Source of the DNA: Blautia glucerasea
Lineage (GTDB): Bacteria; Bacillota; Clostridia; Lachnospirales; Lachnospiraceae
Direction of reading: 5' to 3'
Assembly: GCF_013304385.1 (NCBI RefSeq)
Contig: NZ_JAAITU010000008.1
Location: 1 to 64,000, forward strand
Length of the DNA stretch: 64,000 nt
Each line of letters opens with the position of its first letter. Position 1 is the first letter of the stretch. Below are positions 16,515 through 25,616 of this stretch, in pieces. The position numbers and the translations under genes were made by a program. A model generated the notes under the pieces. It saw nothing but the letters and a program-made list of their open reading frames with translations, had not been told where the DNA came from and did no database searches.

Positions 16515-16571
16515 AGTTTTTCTCAGATTTTAGGTGTATGATATATGGAAATTTTATGGAGGAGGATGCCG

Positions 16572-16883
16572 ATGGAACAAATTTTAAGAAAGCTGTCGGA
16601 AATCGAAACCACCGCAGATGAGATTCTGAAAGATGCGGAGAGGAAAAAGCGGGCACTTTCCGAAGAGACGGAGAGACAATGTAAAGAGTTTGATGCCGTC
16701 CTGGAAAAAGAAACCGACGCAAAAATCCGAGATATACGTAATGAACTGGAAAAAGAAAAGGATTCACGCCTGGCAGCATTAAAGGAAGACACAGAGCAGC
16801 ATCTGGTGCATCTGGATTCTTTCTATAAAGAAAATCACCAGCGTATTTCCGAAGAACTTTTCAAAAAAATTATTACAGCTTAA
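16572..16883 (+). CDS. ntpF: V-type ATPase peripheral stalk subunit (G/H type)
   Basis: 104 aa, almost entirely a charged alpha helix (residues 5-85) with heptad-like spacing, as in the G/H stalk subunits that pair with subunit E. It holds the catalytic head still against rotation. It is first in the operon, the usual place for this subunit. I chose the ATG at 16572 with GGAGGAGG eight bases upstream rather than the ATG at 16545 before that site. The family is poorly conserved in sequence, so the call rests on length, coiled-coil character and position. Confidence 0.85.
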   Translation: MEQILRKLSEIETTADEILKDAERKKRALSEETERQCKEFDAVLEKETDAKIRDIRNELEKEKDSRLAALKEDTEQHLVHLDSFYKENHQRISEELFKKIITA

Positions 16884-16925
16884 TTCAGATGAATGAAGAT
16901 TTCAAAAGAAAGGAAGTGAATTGAA

Positions 16926-17969
16926 TTGGGAAGTGTTTTTTCCTATAGCGGACTTTCTACCAAAATAAGGGCTCTGCAAAGCAAGCTTATGACCGAGGAA
17001 GAGCTTTCAGAAATCGTACAGCTTCCGAATGTACCTCAGATAGTGGCCTATTTAAAAAGAAAACCGGAATATTCCCGGGCATGGGCCAACCTTGATGAGA
17101 ATGACCTGCACAGGGGCCAGATTGAAAAGCTTCTGAAGCAGTCGATCTTCCGAAATTTTTCCAAAATTTACCACTTTGCAAACAAGGAACAGAGACGTTT
17201 TCTGTCTTTATATTCAAAAAGATATGAGATCCTTGTTTTAAAGGCGATCATGGCCAATCTTTTTGACCACAGAAATACAGACCCTGTAGACCTTAGTCCT
17301 TACCGTGACTTTTTCCTTCATCATTCCAAATTAGATCTGGATCGTCTAGCCGCCACCACAAATATGGAAGAGTTTGTAAATGCCCTGAAGGGTAATGAAT
17401 TTTACGGACCTCTTTCCAGGGTAATGGAACACGGCAACGGTCTTCTTTTTGATTATGGGATGGCACTGGATCTTTACTATTTCACCCAGATCTGGAACCT
17501 TCGGAAAAAGCTTTTCAAAGGGGATGACCTGGAAGAAATAACAAAAGCCTACGGTGAAAAATTTGATATGCTGAACCTGGAATTTATCCAGCGTTCCAAA
17601 CGCTATTACCATATGGATCCTGCCGCTATATACAGCCTGCTGATCCCTATGAATTATAAATTAAAAAAAGAAGAGATTACCGCCCTTGTAGAGGCTTCCG
17701 GCCATGATGAGTTTGTGGCTGTTATGAACCGCACATATTACGGACGGAAATATCCTCAGATCACACCAGTCAACCTGGAGGAATTCTACAATTACATTCT
17801 CCGTACTGTTCTTGAAAAAGAATCACGGAAGGATCCTTATTCTGTAGCAGTGATCTATTCTTACTTATATCATAAAGAACACGAAGTAAACCGCCTGACC
17901 ATTGCTCTTGAATGTGTACGTTACAAAGTAGGCCAGGAGGAAGCTATGCGTTATATTCGCAACAATTAA
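16926..17969 (+). CDS. ntpC: V-type ATPase subunit C
   Basis: 347 aa, all-helical V-ATPase C/d-type subunit that links the rotating central stalk to the membrane K ring. The start (GSVFSYSGLSTKIRALQSKLM) and the C-terminal pattern (EVNRLTIALECVRYKVG) fit the family, and the length is normal. Translation begins at a TTG with AAGGAAG upstream; no ATG fits. It lies 42 bases after the stalk gene and 20 before subunit I. Confidence 0.93.
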   Translation: MGSVFSYSGLSTKIRALQSKLMTEEELSEIVQLPNVPQIVAYLKRKPEYSRAWANLDENDLHRGQIEKLLKQSIFRNFSKIYHFANKEQRRFLSLYSKRYEILVLKAIMANLFDHRNTDPVDLSPYRDFFLHHSKLDLDRLAATTNMEEFVNALKGNEFYGPLSRVMEHGNGLLFDYGMALDLYYFTQIWNLRKKLFKGDDLEEITKAYGEKFDMLNLEFIQRSKRYYHMDPAAIYSLLIPMNYKLKKEEITALVEASGHDEFVAVMNRTYYGRKYPQITPVNLEEFYNYILRTVLEKESRKDPYSVAVIYSYLYHKEHEVNRLTIALECVRYKVGQEEAMRYIRNN

Positions 17970-17989
17970 AGAACCCGGAGGACAACATA

Positions 17990-19951
17990 GTGATTGAAAA
18001 AATGAAATTTGTGAGTATCACCGGGCCAAAAGCGGATATTGACAGAGTGGTAAACCGGTATCTCAGTAAATATGAGATCCATCTGGAAAATGCTCTTTCT
18101 GAGCTGACCACTGTCCGTCACCTTACTCCGTTTCTGGAAATCAATCCTTATAAAGATATGCTGTCAACTATCAGCAGCTTTTATGAGGAACTGGATACTC
18201 CTGAACAGATCCCGGAAAAGGATCTGACCATTGAACAGGCTCTGGATATTGTTTCCGGCCTGAAAAGCGAATCTGACCGGATCGCAGACAGGAAATGCCA
18301 GCTGGAAGAACAGCGTACGTCCCTGACTGAATCCATGCGGATCATCGCTCCCTTCCGAAATGTGGAATTTGATGTTTCTTCTATCCTGAATTTCCGTCAC
18401 ATCCACTATCGTTTCGGACGTATTGAAAAAGAGTATTTTTACAAATTCAAAAAGTATATTTATGAAAATCTGGATACGATTTTTATCAAATGCAACGAAG
18501 ACGACCAGTATTTCTGGGGCATCTACTTTGTTCCGGAATGCGAGGCTGCCAAGATCCATGCAGCTTATGCTGCCATGCATTTTGAAAAAGTCTTTATCCC
18601 GGATCAATATCAGGGTACAGCAAAAGAAGCTTACGCTGCCCTGGATAAAGCCATTCACAAAAATGAAGCTGACCTGGCTGATGCTAATGACCAGATGAAG
18701 AAGCTTTTAAAGGATAAGGCTTCTGATATTGTTTCTGCATATCAGACTCTTTCCCAGCTTTCCAGGAACTTTGATGTCCGCAAGCTGGCTGCCTGCCTGC
18801 CAAACGGAAGCAGCAAAGACCAGGCAAATGATTCAGAAAATGCCAATACCTTCTATATTTTATGTGGATGGATGACAGAAGCAAATACCAGAAAATTCCA
18901 AAATGACATTAAGAATGATTCTAATATCTTCTGTCTGGTAGACGATGATGAATTGAACATTAAGAAACAGCCGCCTACCAAATTAAAAAATCCAAAGCTT
19001 TTCAAGCCCTTTGAAATGTACATTAAGATGTATGGCCTTCCGGCCTATGGAGAAATGGATCCTACCTGGTTTGTGGCAATTACCTATTCCTTTATCTTTG
19101 GTGCTATGTTCGGAGATGTAGGACAGGGACTTCTGCTTCTTATCGGCGGACTGCTTCTCTACAAGATCAAGCATATTGACCTTGCAGGTATCATAAGCTG
19201 TGCAGGCGTCTTTTCTACCTTCTTCGGATTTATGTTCGGTAGCTTCTTTGGATTTGAGGATATCCTGAAGCCTATATGGCTGCGCCCAATGAATGCCATG
19301 ATGAACGTACCGTTTATTGGAAAACTGAATACTGTATTTATTGTAGCCATCGGCTTTGGTATGGGACTGATCTTGTTATGTATGATCTTTAATATCATCA
19401 ACTCTGTAAAGTCCCACGACATCGAAAAAACCTGGTTTGATACAAACTCTGTTGCAGGTCTTGTATTCTATGGTTCAGCAGTTCTTGTAATCGCACTGTT
19501 CGTATCCGGTAAAAGCCTTCCTGCCACAGTCCTTCTTCTGATCATGTTTGTACTGCCTCTTATTATCATGTTCCTGAAAGAGCCTCTTACAAACCTGGTC
19601 AACAAGAAACCACACCTGATTGAAGGCGGTGTGGGCATGTTTATCACACAGGGATTATTTGAAATGTTTGAAGTCCTTTTAAGTTACTTCTCCAATACAC
19701 TTTCATTTGTGCGTATCGGAGCCTTCGCAGTAAGCCATGCAGCCATGATGGAGGTTGTATTGATGCTGGCAGGTGCAGAAAGCGGTTCCCCTAACTGGGT
19801 GGTGGTCGTTCTCGGAAACCTGTTTGTCTGCGGACTGGAAGGACTGATCGTTGGTATCCAGGTTCTTCGTCTGGAGTATTATGAGATTTTCAGCCGCTTC
19901 TATAAAGGTACCGGAAGGCAGTTTGTTCCTTTTGGTTCCAAGAAGCAGTGA
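17990..19951 (+). CDS. ntpI: V-type ATPase subunit I
   Basis: 653 aa. The N-terminal half (about 1-340) is the cytoplasmic arm with coiled-coil stretches that contact the stalks. The C-terminal half has about seven or eight membrane helices forming the ion half-channels. The conserved Arg in SFVRIGAFAVSHAAM is the likely residue facing the K-ring carboxylate. The frame is open upstream, but the GTG at 17990 has GGAGG eight bases upstream and follows the subunit C stop, giving MIEKMKFVSITG as the start. Good match to family length. Confidence 0.95.
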   Translation: MIEKMKFVSITGPKADIDRVVNRYLSKYEIHLENALSELTTVRHLTPFLEINPYKDMLSTISSFYEELDTPEQIPEKDLTIEQALDIVSGLKSESDRIADRKCQLEEQRTSLTESMRIIAPFRNVEFDVSSILNFRHIHYRFGRIEKEYFYKFKKYIYENLDTIFIKCNEDDQYFWGIYFVPECEAAKIHAAYAAMHFEKVFIPDQYQGTAKEAYAALDKAIHKNEADLADANDQMKKLLKDKASDIVSAYQTLSQLSRNFDVRKLAACLPNGSSKDQANDSENANTFYILCGWMTEANTRKFQNDIKNDSNIFCLVDDDELNIKKQPPTKLKNPKLFKPFEMYIKMYGLPAYGEMDPTWFVAITYSFIFGAMFGDVGQGLLLLIGGLLLYKIKHIDLAGIISCAGVFSTFFGFMFGSFFGFEDILKPIWLRPMNAMMNVPFIGKLNTVFIVAIGFGMGLILLCMIFNIINSVKSHDIEKTWFDTNSVAGLVFYGSAVLVIALFVSGKSLPATVLLLIMFVLPLIIMFLKEPLTNLVNKKPHLIEGGVGMFITQGLFEMFEVLLSYFSNTLSFVRIGAFAVSHAAMMEVVLMLAGAESGSPNWVVVVLGNLFVCGLEGLIVGIQVLRLEYYEIFSRFYKGTGRQFVPFGSKKQ

Positions 19952-19982
19952 AAATAATAAATTAAAATTATTTTAACGAAAG

Positions 19983-20019
19983 GCCCTGACTACATTTATA
20001 AAAACTTTCATTTCAGGGC
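19983..20019 (+). promoter_or_regulatory. Intergenic hairpin before the K-ring gene
   Basis: GCCCTGA (19983-19989) pairs with TCAGGGC (20013-20019) in the 89-base gap between subunits I and K, the largest gap in the operon. It is not followed by a T-run. A role in mRNA processing or stability that raises K output is plausible, since several K copies are needed per enzyme. Confidence 0.5.
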
Positions 20020-20040
20020 AATTGAAAGGAGAACATTATT

Positions 20041-20472
20041 ATGACAGCTATGACTCAGATCGTATTAGCAGCAGCACTTGTATTAAGTATCATTATTCCC
20101 TTTGGTTATTATCTTCTGGGCGAAAAAAGCCGCGGCCGTTACAAAACTGCTATCGGTGTAAATGCATTCTTCTTCTTTGGCACCATGCTGATCGCAGCAG
20201 CTGTTATGTTTGCAGGCAGTGCATCCGTACAGGCAGCTACCGGTTCTGACGCAGGTCTTGCAACCGGACTTGGATACATCGCAGCAGCACTTGTTACAGG
20301 TCTTTCCTGTATCGGTGGTGGTATTGCCGTAGCCAGTGCGGCAAGTGCAGCCCTTGGCGCTATCAGTGAAGACCAGAGCATTCTTGGTAAATCCCTGATC
20401 TTCGTAGGTCTTGCAGAAGGTGTTGCCCTTTATGGACTGATCATCTCCTTCATGATCATCGGTAAATTATAA
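20041..20472 (+). CDS. ntpK: V-type ATPase subunit K (proteolipid ring)
   Basis: 143 aa with four membrane helices, a duplicated hairpin. Only the last helix carries the ion-binding carboxylate, the Glu in GLAEGVALYG, as usual for V-type proteolipids with duplicated hairpins. The GGGIAVASAASAALGAISE segment is the conserved third helix. The ring of these subunits rotates as Na+ or H+ passes. I cannot settle Na+ versus H+ from the sequence alone. A GAAAGGAG site precedes the ATG. Very high Ala and Gly content. Confidence 0.95.
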   Translation: MTAMTQIVLAAALVLSIIIPFGYYLLGEKSRGRYKTAIGVNAFFFFGTMLIAAAVMFAGSASVQAATGSDAGLATGLGYIAAALVTGLSCIGGGIAVASAASAALGAISEDQSILGKSLIFVGLAEGVALYGLIISFMIIGKL

Positions 20473-20473
20473 T

Positions 20474-20782
20474 ATGAAAATATTCTTAATCAGCGACAAT
20501 ATTGACACCTATACAGGGATGAGACTGGCAGGTGTGGAGGGCGTCGTTGTCCATGAACGGGTTGAGCTGAAGGATGCGCTTGAGAAAGCCATTTCCAATA
20601 AAGAGATCGGGATCATCCTGCTGACTGAAAAGTTCGGCAGGGAATTTCCCGCCATCATTGATGATGTAAAGCTGAACCACAAAACGCCCCTTATCATCGA
20701 AATCCCTGACAGGCATGGTACTGGCCGCAAACCGGATTTCATTACCTCATATGTAAATGAGGCAATCGGACTGAAATTGTAA
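20474..20782 (+). CDS. ntpG: V-type ATPase subunit F
   Basis: 102 aa, Rossmann-like small subunit that binds subunit D in the central rotor. The start MKIFLISDNIDTYTGMRLAG and the IGIILLTEKF segment are typical. It begins one base after the K stop codon, so translation is probably coupled. In Enterococcus hirae naming this is NtpG. Length is normal for the family. Confidence 0.93.
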   Translation: MKIFLISDNIDTYTGMRLAGVEGVVVHERVELKDALEKAISNKEIGIILLTEKFGREFPAIIDDVKLNHKTPLIIEIPDRHGTGRKPDFITSYVNEAIGLKL

Positions 20783-20796
20783 CAAGGAGGCACCCA

Positions 20797-21381
20797 ATGA
20801 CAATCGAAGAAAAACTGCAGCATTTCTATGATGTTTCTGTAGAAGAAGCTTCCGGCTCTGCAAGCCAGGCCCTGGAAGAACACAAGAAGCATCTGGCGAA
20901 AATGTTTTCTGATCATAAACAAACCCGACAGCAGGATGCCCAGGCTCAGATCAAGGCTGAAACAGAAAATGCAAAACGGGAAGTAAACAAAGCGCTTTCC
21001 GCACAGCAGCTTACACTGAAACGGAATCTGACTGCCAGGGAAAATGAACTGAAGGACGAGCTTTTTGTAGAGGTTAAAGAACGTCTTACCCAGTTCATGT
21101 CCACCACTGAATACGAGGATTACCTTGTACGCAAGATCAAAGAAGCTATTGATTTTGCAAAAGATGATGAACTATTTATATTCCTTTCCCCTGAAGATGA
21201 AGGCCTGAAACACACCATGATGGCACGCACCGGATTCCCGGTACAGATCTCCAAAGAGCCTTTTATCGGTGGGATCCGTGCAACCATTCCAAGTAAGAAT
21301 ATCCTGATCGACAATTCTTTTATGGAATCATTGCATACACTGCGAAAAGAATTCAGTTTTGACGGAGGGCCGAAAGCATGA
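20797..21381 (+). CDS. ntpE: V-type ATPase subunit E
   Basis: 194 aa. A long N-terminal helix (about 1-95) pairs with the G/H subunit in the peripheral stalk, and a C-terminal globular domain (about 110-190, with IGGIRATIPSKNILIDNSF) caps the head. AAGGAGG precedes the ATG. The stop overlaps the subunit A start by four bases (ATGA), so the two are translationally coupled. Confidence 0.92.
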   Translation: MTIEEKLQHFYDVSVEEASGSASQALEEHKKHLAKMFSDHKQTRQQDAQAQIKAETENAKREVNKALSAQQLTLKRNLTARENELKDELFVEVKERLTQFMSTTEYEDYLVRKIKEAIDFAKDDELFIFLSPEDEGLKHTMMARTGFPVQISKEPFIGGIRATIPSKNILIDNSFMESLHTLRKEFSFDGGPKA

Positions 21382-23147
21382 GCAGAACAGGCACGATTTA
21401 TGGGATCAATGGCCCGGTCATTTACTTAAAAGGTGATCCAGGCTTTAAAATTTCCGAAATGGTCTATGTAGGACCTGAGCATCTGGTAGGTGAGGTCATT
21501 GGCCTGAAAAAAGGCATGACCACTGTACAGGTATTCGAGGAAACTACAGGACTTAAGCCAGGCGAAACTGTTACCGGTACAGGAGATGCGATCTCCGTGC
21601 TTCTGGGGCCTGGTATTATTCATAATATTTTTGACGGTATCCAGCGTCCGCTGGAAGAAATTGCAAAATCCTCCGGTAAATATATTTCCAGAGGTGTAAG
21701 TGTTGATTCTCTTGACACTAAGAAAAAATGGGATGTACACGTAACCGTAAAAGAGGGTGATGTGGTAACTCCTGGTACCATTATTGCACAAACCCAGGAA
21801 ACCCCTTCTATCCTTCATAAATCCATGGTTCCGCCAGATATGGGAACTGCCACAGTTATCAAGACAGTACCTGACGGAGCTTACAATATCCTTGAACCCA
21901 TCGTAACAGTCCGCCTTGCTGACGGAAGCGAAAAGGATATTGCCCTGGCACAGAAATGGCCTATTCGTATCCCAAGACCTACTTACAAGCGTTTTCCTGC
22001 AAGCGTTCCTCTTGTAACCGGACAGCGTATCCTGGATACTCTGTTCCCTATCGCAAAGGGCGGTACAGCTGCCATCCCAGGCGGTTTCGGTACAGGAAAA
22101 ACCATGACACAGCACCAGATCGCCAAATGGTCTGATGCAGATATCATCATCTACATCGGCTGTGGTGAGCGTGGAAACGAGATGACCCAGGTTCTGGAGG
22201 ATTTCTCCAAACTGGTTGACCCTAAGTCCGGCAACCTGATGCTGGATCGTACCACACTGATCGCCAATACTTCCAATATGCCTGTAGCAGCCCGTGAGGC
22301 ATCTATCTATACAGGTGTTACCCTTGCGGAATATTACCGCGATATGGGCTATGACGTAGCTATTATGGCTGACTCCACTTCCCGTTGGGCTGAGGCACTT
22401 CGTGAGCTGTCCGGACGTCTGGAGGAAATGCCTGCCGAGGAAGGCTTCCCGGCTTACCTGGCTTCCAAGCTTTCCGCTTTTTATGAAAGAGCCGGCATGA
22501 TGCAGAATCTGAACGGAACCGAAGGCTCTGTTTCCATTATCGGAGCCGTATCCCCACAGGGCGGTGACTTCTCAGAGCCTGTTACCCAGAATACCAAGCG
22601 TTTCGTCCGCTGCTTCTGGGGACTGGATAAATCCCTGGCCTATGCCCGCCATTTCCCGGCTATCCACTGGCTTACCAGCTACAGTGAATACCTGGAGGAT
22701 CTGTCTCCCTGGTACAGAGAGCATGTTTCCCCAAAATTTGTATCTGACCGTAATCAGCTGATGGCGATCCTGAACCAGGAAAGCTCCCTGATGGAAATCG
22801 TAAAGCTGATCGGAAGTGATGTTCTGCCGGATGACCAGAAGCTTACCCTTGAAATCGCAAGGGTGATCCGTCTTGGATTCCTGCAGCAAAATGCATTCCA
22901 TCAGGAAGATACATGTGTCCCAATGGAAAAGCAGTTCCTTATGATGGAAACCATCCTGTATCTCTATGAGAAATGCCGTTCTCTGGTAAACAAGGGCATG
23001 CCTGTTTCTGTCTTAAAAGAAGACAATATTTTTGAAAGAATCATATCTATCAAATATGATGTTCCTAATGACAAACCGGAAATGTTCCAGGATTATATGA
23101 CAGACATCGACCGCTTCTACAATAATGTTCTGGAACGCAACGGCTGA
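21378..23147 (+). CDS. ntpA: V-type ATPase catalytic subunit A
   Basis: 589 aa, the normal size. Catalytic subunit that hydrolyses or makes ATP. Seen: an N-terminal beta-barrel starting [14 protein letters not shown], the family's non-homologous insert (about 110-200), the P-loop GGFGTGKT, the [14 protein letters not shown] helix with the catalytic Glu, and [12 protein letters not shown]. Three A and three B subunits alternate in the head. It is followed 29 bases later by subunit B with its own AAGGAGG site. Confidence 0.98.
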   Translation: MSRTGTIYGINGPVIYLKGDPGFKISEMVYVGPEHLVGEVIGLKKGMTTVQVFEETTGLKPGETVTGTGDAISVLLGPGIIHNIFDGIQRPLEEIAKSSGKYISRGVSVDSLDTKKKWDVHVTVKEGDVVTPGTIIAQTQETPSILHKSMVPPDMGTATVIKTVPDGAYNILEPIVTVRLADGSEKDIALAQKWPIRIPRPTYKRFPASVPLVTGQRILDTLFPIAKGGTAAIPGGFGTGKTMTQHQIAKWSDADIIIYIGCGERGNEMTQVLEDFSKLVDPKSGNLMLDRTTLIANTSNMPVAAREASIYTGVTLAEYYRDMGYDVAIMADSTSRWAEALRELSGRLEEMPAEEGFPAYLASKLSAFYERAGMMQNLNGTEGSVSIIGAVSPQGGDFSEPVTQNTKRFVRCFWGLDKSLAYARHFPAIHWLTSYSEYLEDLSPWYREHVSPKFVSDRNQLMAILNQESSLMEIVKLIGSDVLPDDQKLTLEIARVIRLGFLQQNAFHQEDTCVPMEKQFLMMETILYLYEKCRSLVNKGMPVSVLKEDNIFERIISIKYDVPNDKPEMFQDYMTDIDRFYNNVLERNG

Positions 23148-23176
23148 TAAACAGGACAATAAGGAGGAATGCTTTT

Positions 23177-24559
23177 ATGGCAATAGAATATTTAGGCTTA
23201 AGCGAGATCAACGGCCCTCTTGTAGTCCTGGAGGGCGTTAAAAACGCTTCCTACGAGGAGATCGTCAAATTCCGTATGGATGACGGAAAAGAAAAGATTG
23301 GCCGTATTATTGAAATCTATGAAGACAAGGCTGTGATCCAGGTGTTTGAGGGCTCTGATGGAATGTCCCTCAGCAACACACATACCAGCCTTTCTGGACA
23401 TCCTATGGAGATCGGGCTTTCCCCGGAGATCCTGGGACGTACCTTTAATGGTATCGGACAGCCCATTGACGGGCTGGGTGATATCACACCGGAAGTTAGC
23501 CTGAACATTAACGGACTTCCGCTAAACCCTGTAACAAGGGAATATCCACGAAATTATATCAACACCGGTATTTCTGCCATTGACGGACTTACCACACTGA
23601 TCCGCGGCCAGAAGCTTCCCATCTTCTCAGGCAACGGACTTCCCCATGACAAGCTGGCAGCCCAGATCGTGCGTCAGGCTTCCCTTGGTGGTGACTCTGA
23701 CGAGAACTTCGCCATTGTTTTTGCAGCCATGGGCGTTAAATACGATGTAGCTGAGTTCTTCCGCAGGACCTTTGAAGAAAGCGGTGCATCTGACCATGTA
23801 GTTATGTTTCTTAATCTTGCAAACGATCCTACAGTGGAACGTCTGCTTACCCCGAAGATCGCATTGACAGCAGCAGAATATCTTGCCTTTGAAAAAGGAA
23901 TGCATATCCTTGTAATCCTTACAGATATCACTTCCTTCTGTGAGGCAATGCGTGAGGTTTCCTCCTCCAAAGGAGAAATCCCCTCCCGTAAAGGATATCC
24001 TGGATATCTGTACAGCGAGCTGGCTACTCTTTATGAGCGTGCCGGTATTGTCCGTGGCGGTACAGGCTCTGTTACACAGATCCCGATCCTGACCATGCCA
24101 AATGATGATATCACTCATCCCATCCCTGACCTGACCGGTTATATCACTGAAGGACAGATCGTTCTTGACCGTCAGCTTCACGGCCAGTCCGTATATCCGC
24201 CGATCAATGTACTGCCCTCTCTTTCCCGTCTGATGAAGGATGGTATTGGTGAAGGCTTTACAAGAGAAGACCATCAGGATGTGGCAAATCAGCTGTTTTC
24301 CTGCTACGCAAAGGTTGGAGATGCAAGAGCACTTGCTTCTGTTATCGGTGAAGATGAGCTTTCGCCAATCGATAAGAAGTATCTGGCATTCGGTAAAGCT
24401 TTTGAAAGTGAATTTGTAGGACAGACTGATACAGAAAACCGCTCCATCATCCAGACCCTGGATAAGGGCTGGGAGCTTCTTGGAATGCTGCCTAAGGAAG
24501 AACTGGACCGTGTAGATACCAAGATCCTGGATAAATATTATCACGAGACTGCAAAATAA
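23177..24559 (+). CDS. ntpB: V-type ATPase regulatory subunit B
   Basis: 460 aa, non-catalytic nucleotide-binding partner of subunit A. It lacks a P-loop, having [13 protein letters not shown] at that place, as all B subunits do. Other conserved parts are [39 protein letters not shown] and [16 protein letters not shown] precedes the ATG. Length is normal. Long open frames on the opposite strand here are shadows caused by codon bias. Confidence 0.98.
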   Translation: MAIEYLGLSEINGPLVVLEGVKNASYEEIVKFRMDDGKEKIGRIIEIYEDKAVIQVFEGSDGMSLSNTHTSLSGHPMEIGLSPEILGRTFNGIGQPIDGLGDITPEVSLNINGLPLNPVTREYPRNYINTGISAIDGLTTLIRGQKLPIFSGNGLPHDKLAAQIVRQASLGGDSDENFAIVFAAMGVKYDVAEFFRRTFEESGASDHVVMFLNLANDPTVERLLTPKIALTAAEYLAFEKGMHILVILTDITSFCEAMREVSSSKGEIPSRKGYPGYLYSELATLYERAGIVRGGTGSVTQIPILTMPNDDITHPIPDLTGYITEGQIVLDRQLHGQSVYPPINVLPSLSRLMKDGIGEGFTREDHQDVANQLFSCYAKVGDARALASVIGEDELSPIDKKYLAFGKAFESEFVGQTDTENRSIIQTLDKGWELLGMLPKEELDRVDTKILDKYYHETAK

Positions 24560-24575
24560 AAAGTGAGGTGATTTC

Positions 24576-25196
24576 ATGGATCCAAATACATTTCCCACCA
24601 AAGGAAATCTGATCCTTGCAAAGAATTCCCTTGCCCTCTCCCGTCAGGGCTATGAACTGATGGATAAAAAAAGAAATATCCTGATCCGTGAGATGATGAA
24701 CCTGGTGGATCAGGCTAAGGACATTCAGACTCAGATCGATGAAACCTTCCGTGCCGCTTATGCAGCCCTGCAAATGGCAAACATGGAAATGGGTATCGCC
24801 TTTGTGGAACAGGTTTCCCACACTGTGCCCATTGAAAATTCCATCCGCATCAAAACACGAAGCGTTATGGGTACCGAGATCCCTCTGGTAGAATATGATA
24901 AAAACAAAAATACACCTACCTACGCTTACTACAGCACCCGAATGTCCCTGGATCAGGCCAAGGCAGCCTTTGAACGGGTAAAAGAGCTGTCCATACAGCT
25001 TTCCATGATCGAAAATTCTGCGATCCGCCTTGCCAATAACATCAAAAAGACCCAGAAGCGTGCCAATGCCCTGAAGAATATCACAATTCCAAAATTTGAA
25101 GCATTGACAAAGGATATTTCCAATGCACTGGAAGAAAAAGAGCGTGAGGAATTCACAAGACTGAAAGTTATCAAACGTATGAAGCAAAGCGCCTGA
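24576..25196 (+). CDS. ntpD: V-type ATPase subunit D
   Basis: 206 aa. Central rotor shaft made of two long helices, at about 15-75 and 120-200, forming an antiparallel coiled coil; the start PTKGNLILAKNSLALSRQGYELMDKKR is typical of the family. It connects the A/B head to subunits F and C. It is the last gene of the operon and a hairpin terminator follows within about 90 bases. Confidence 0.95.
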   Translation: MDPNTFPTKGNLILAKNSLALSRQGYELMDKKRNILIREMMNLVDQAKDIQTQIDETFRAAYAALQMANMEMGIAFVEQVSHTVPIENSIRIKTRSVMGTEIPLVEYDKNKNTPTYAYYSTRMSLDQAKAAFERVKELSIQLSMIENSAIRLANNIKKTQKRANALKNITIPKFEALTKDISNALEEKEREEFTRLKVIKRMKQSA

Positions 25197-25226
25197 TCTT
25201 AACAGGCGGATATATGAAAATGCAGA

Positions 25227-25285
25227 AGGAGACTGTCACAGCTGCCTGAAAATCACTTTTCTGGTACTGTGTCGGTCTCTTTTCT
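25227..25285 (+). terminator. Terminator of the V-ATPase operon
   Basis: GAGAC...CACAG pairs with CTGTG...GTCTC across a loop of about 24 bases, with small internal mismatches, and is followed by TTTTCTC. It starts about 30 bases after the subunit D stop. Confidence 0.7.
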
Positions 25286-25616
25286 CTTGTCAATAGTTTT
25301 TCCCTTTTTTTTCGTATTTTTTACAATTTTATGATATATAACCAAAACATTTGTTTTTTCTTTTTTTATGTAAATCAAGTCATCCACATACTATCCATGT
25401 GGACAATGTGGATAATTTTGTGTATAACTTTATTTTTCAAGGTTTTTTACATGTTTAAAAAGTGGAAAACTTTTGCACCTATTTTCATACAATCCACATT
25501 TCTCGACAAACTTTGTGCAATGTGCCAAAAATATATTTTTTTCCGACAATTTATCCCCTGTCATAGAACCTTCCCTCTGCCAATAGGATAGTAAAAACAG
25601 TTTTGAAAGGCTATCT
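25286..25616. other. AT-rich intergenic region with a DnaA-box-like cluster
   Basis: No gene is seen. A perfect DnaA box, TGTGGATAA (25407-25415), directly follows a one-mismatch copy, TGTGGACAA (25398-25406), and another one-mismatch copy in the other direction, TCATCCACA, lies at 25380-25388. A weaker ATCCACA lies near 25492. The tract also provides the 5' region of the next gene. Confidence 0.5.

Noticed and set aside
21426-25187. Long minus-strand open frames opposite ntpA, ntpB and ntpD (229, 324 and 231 codons)
   Set aside because: They are shadows of strongly coding plus-strand genes. The translations are Cys-, His- and Ile-rich with no family resemblance or ribosome binding site.
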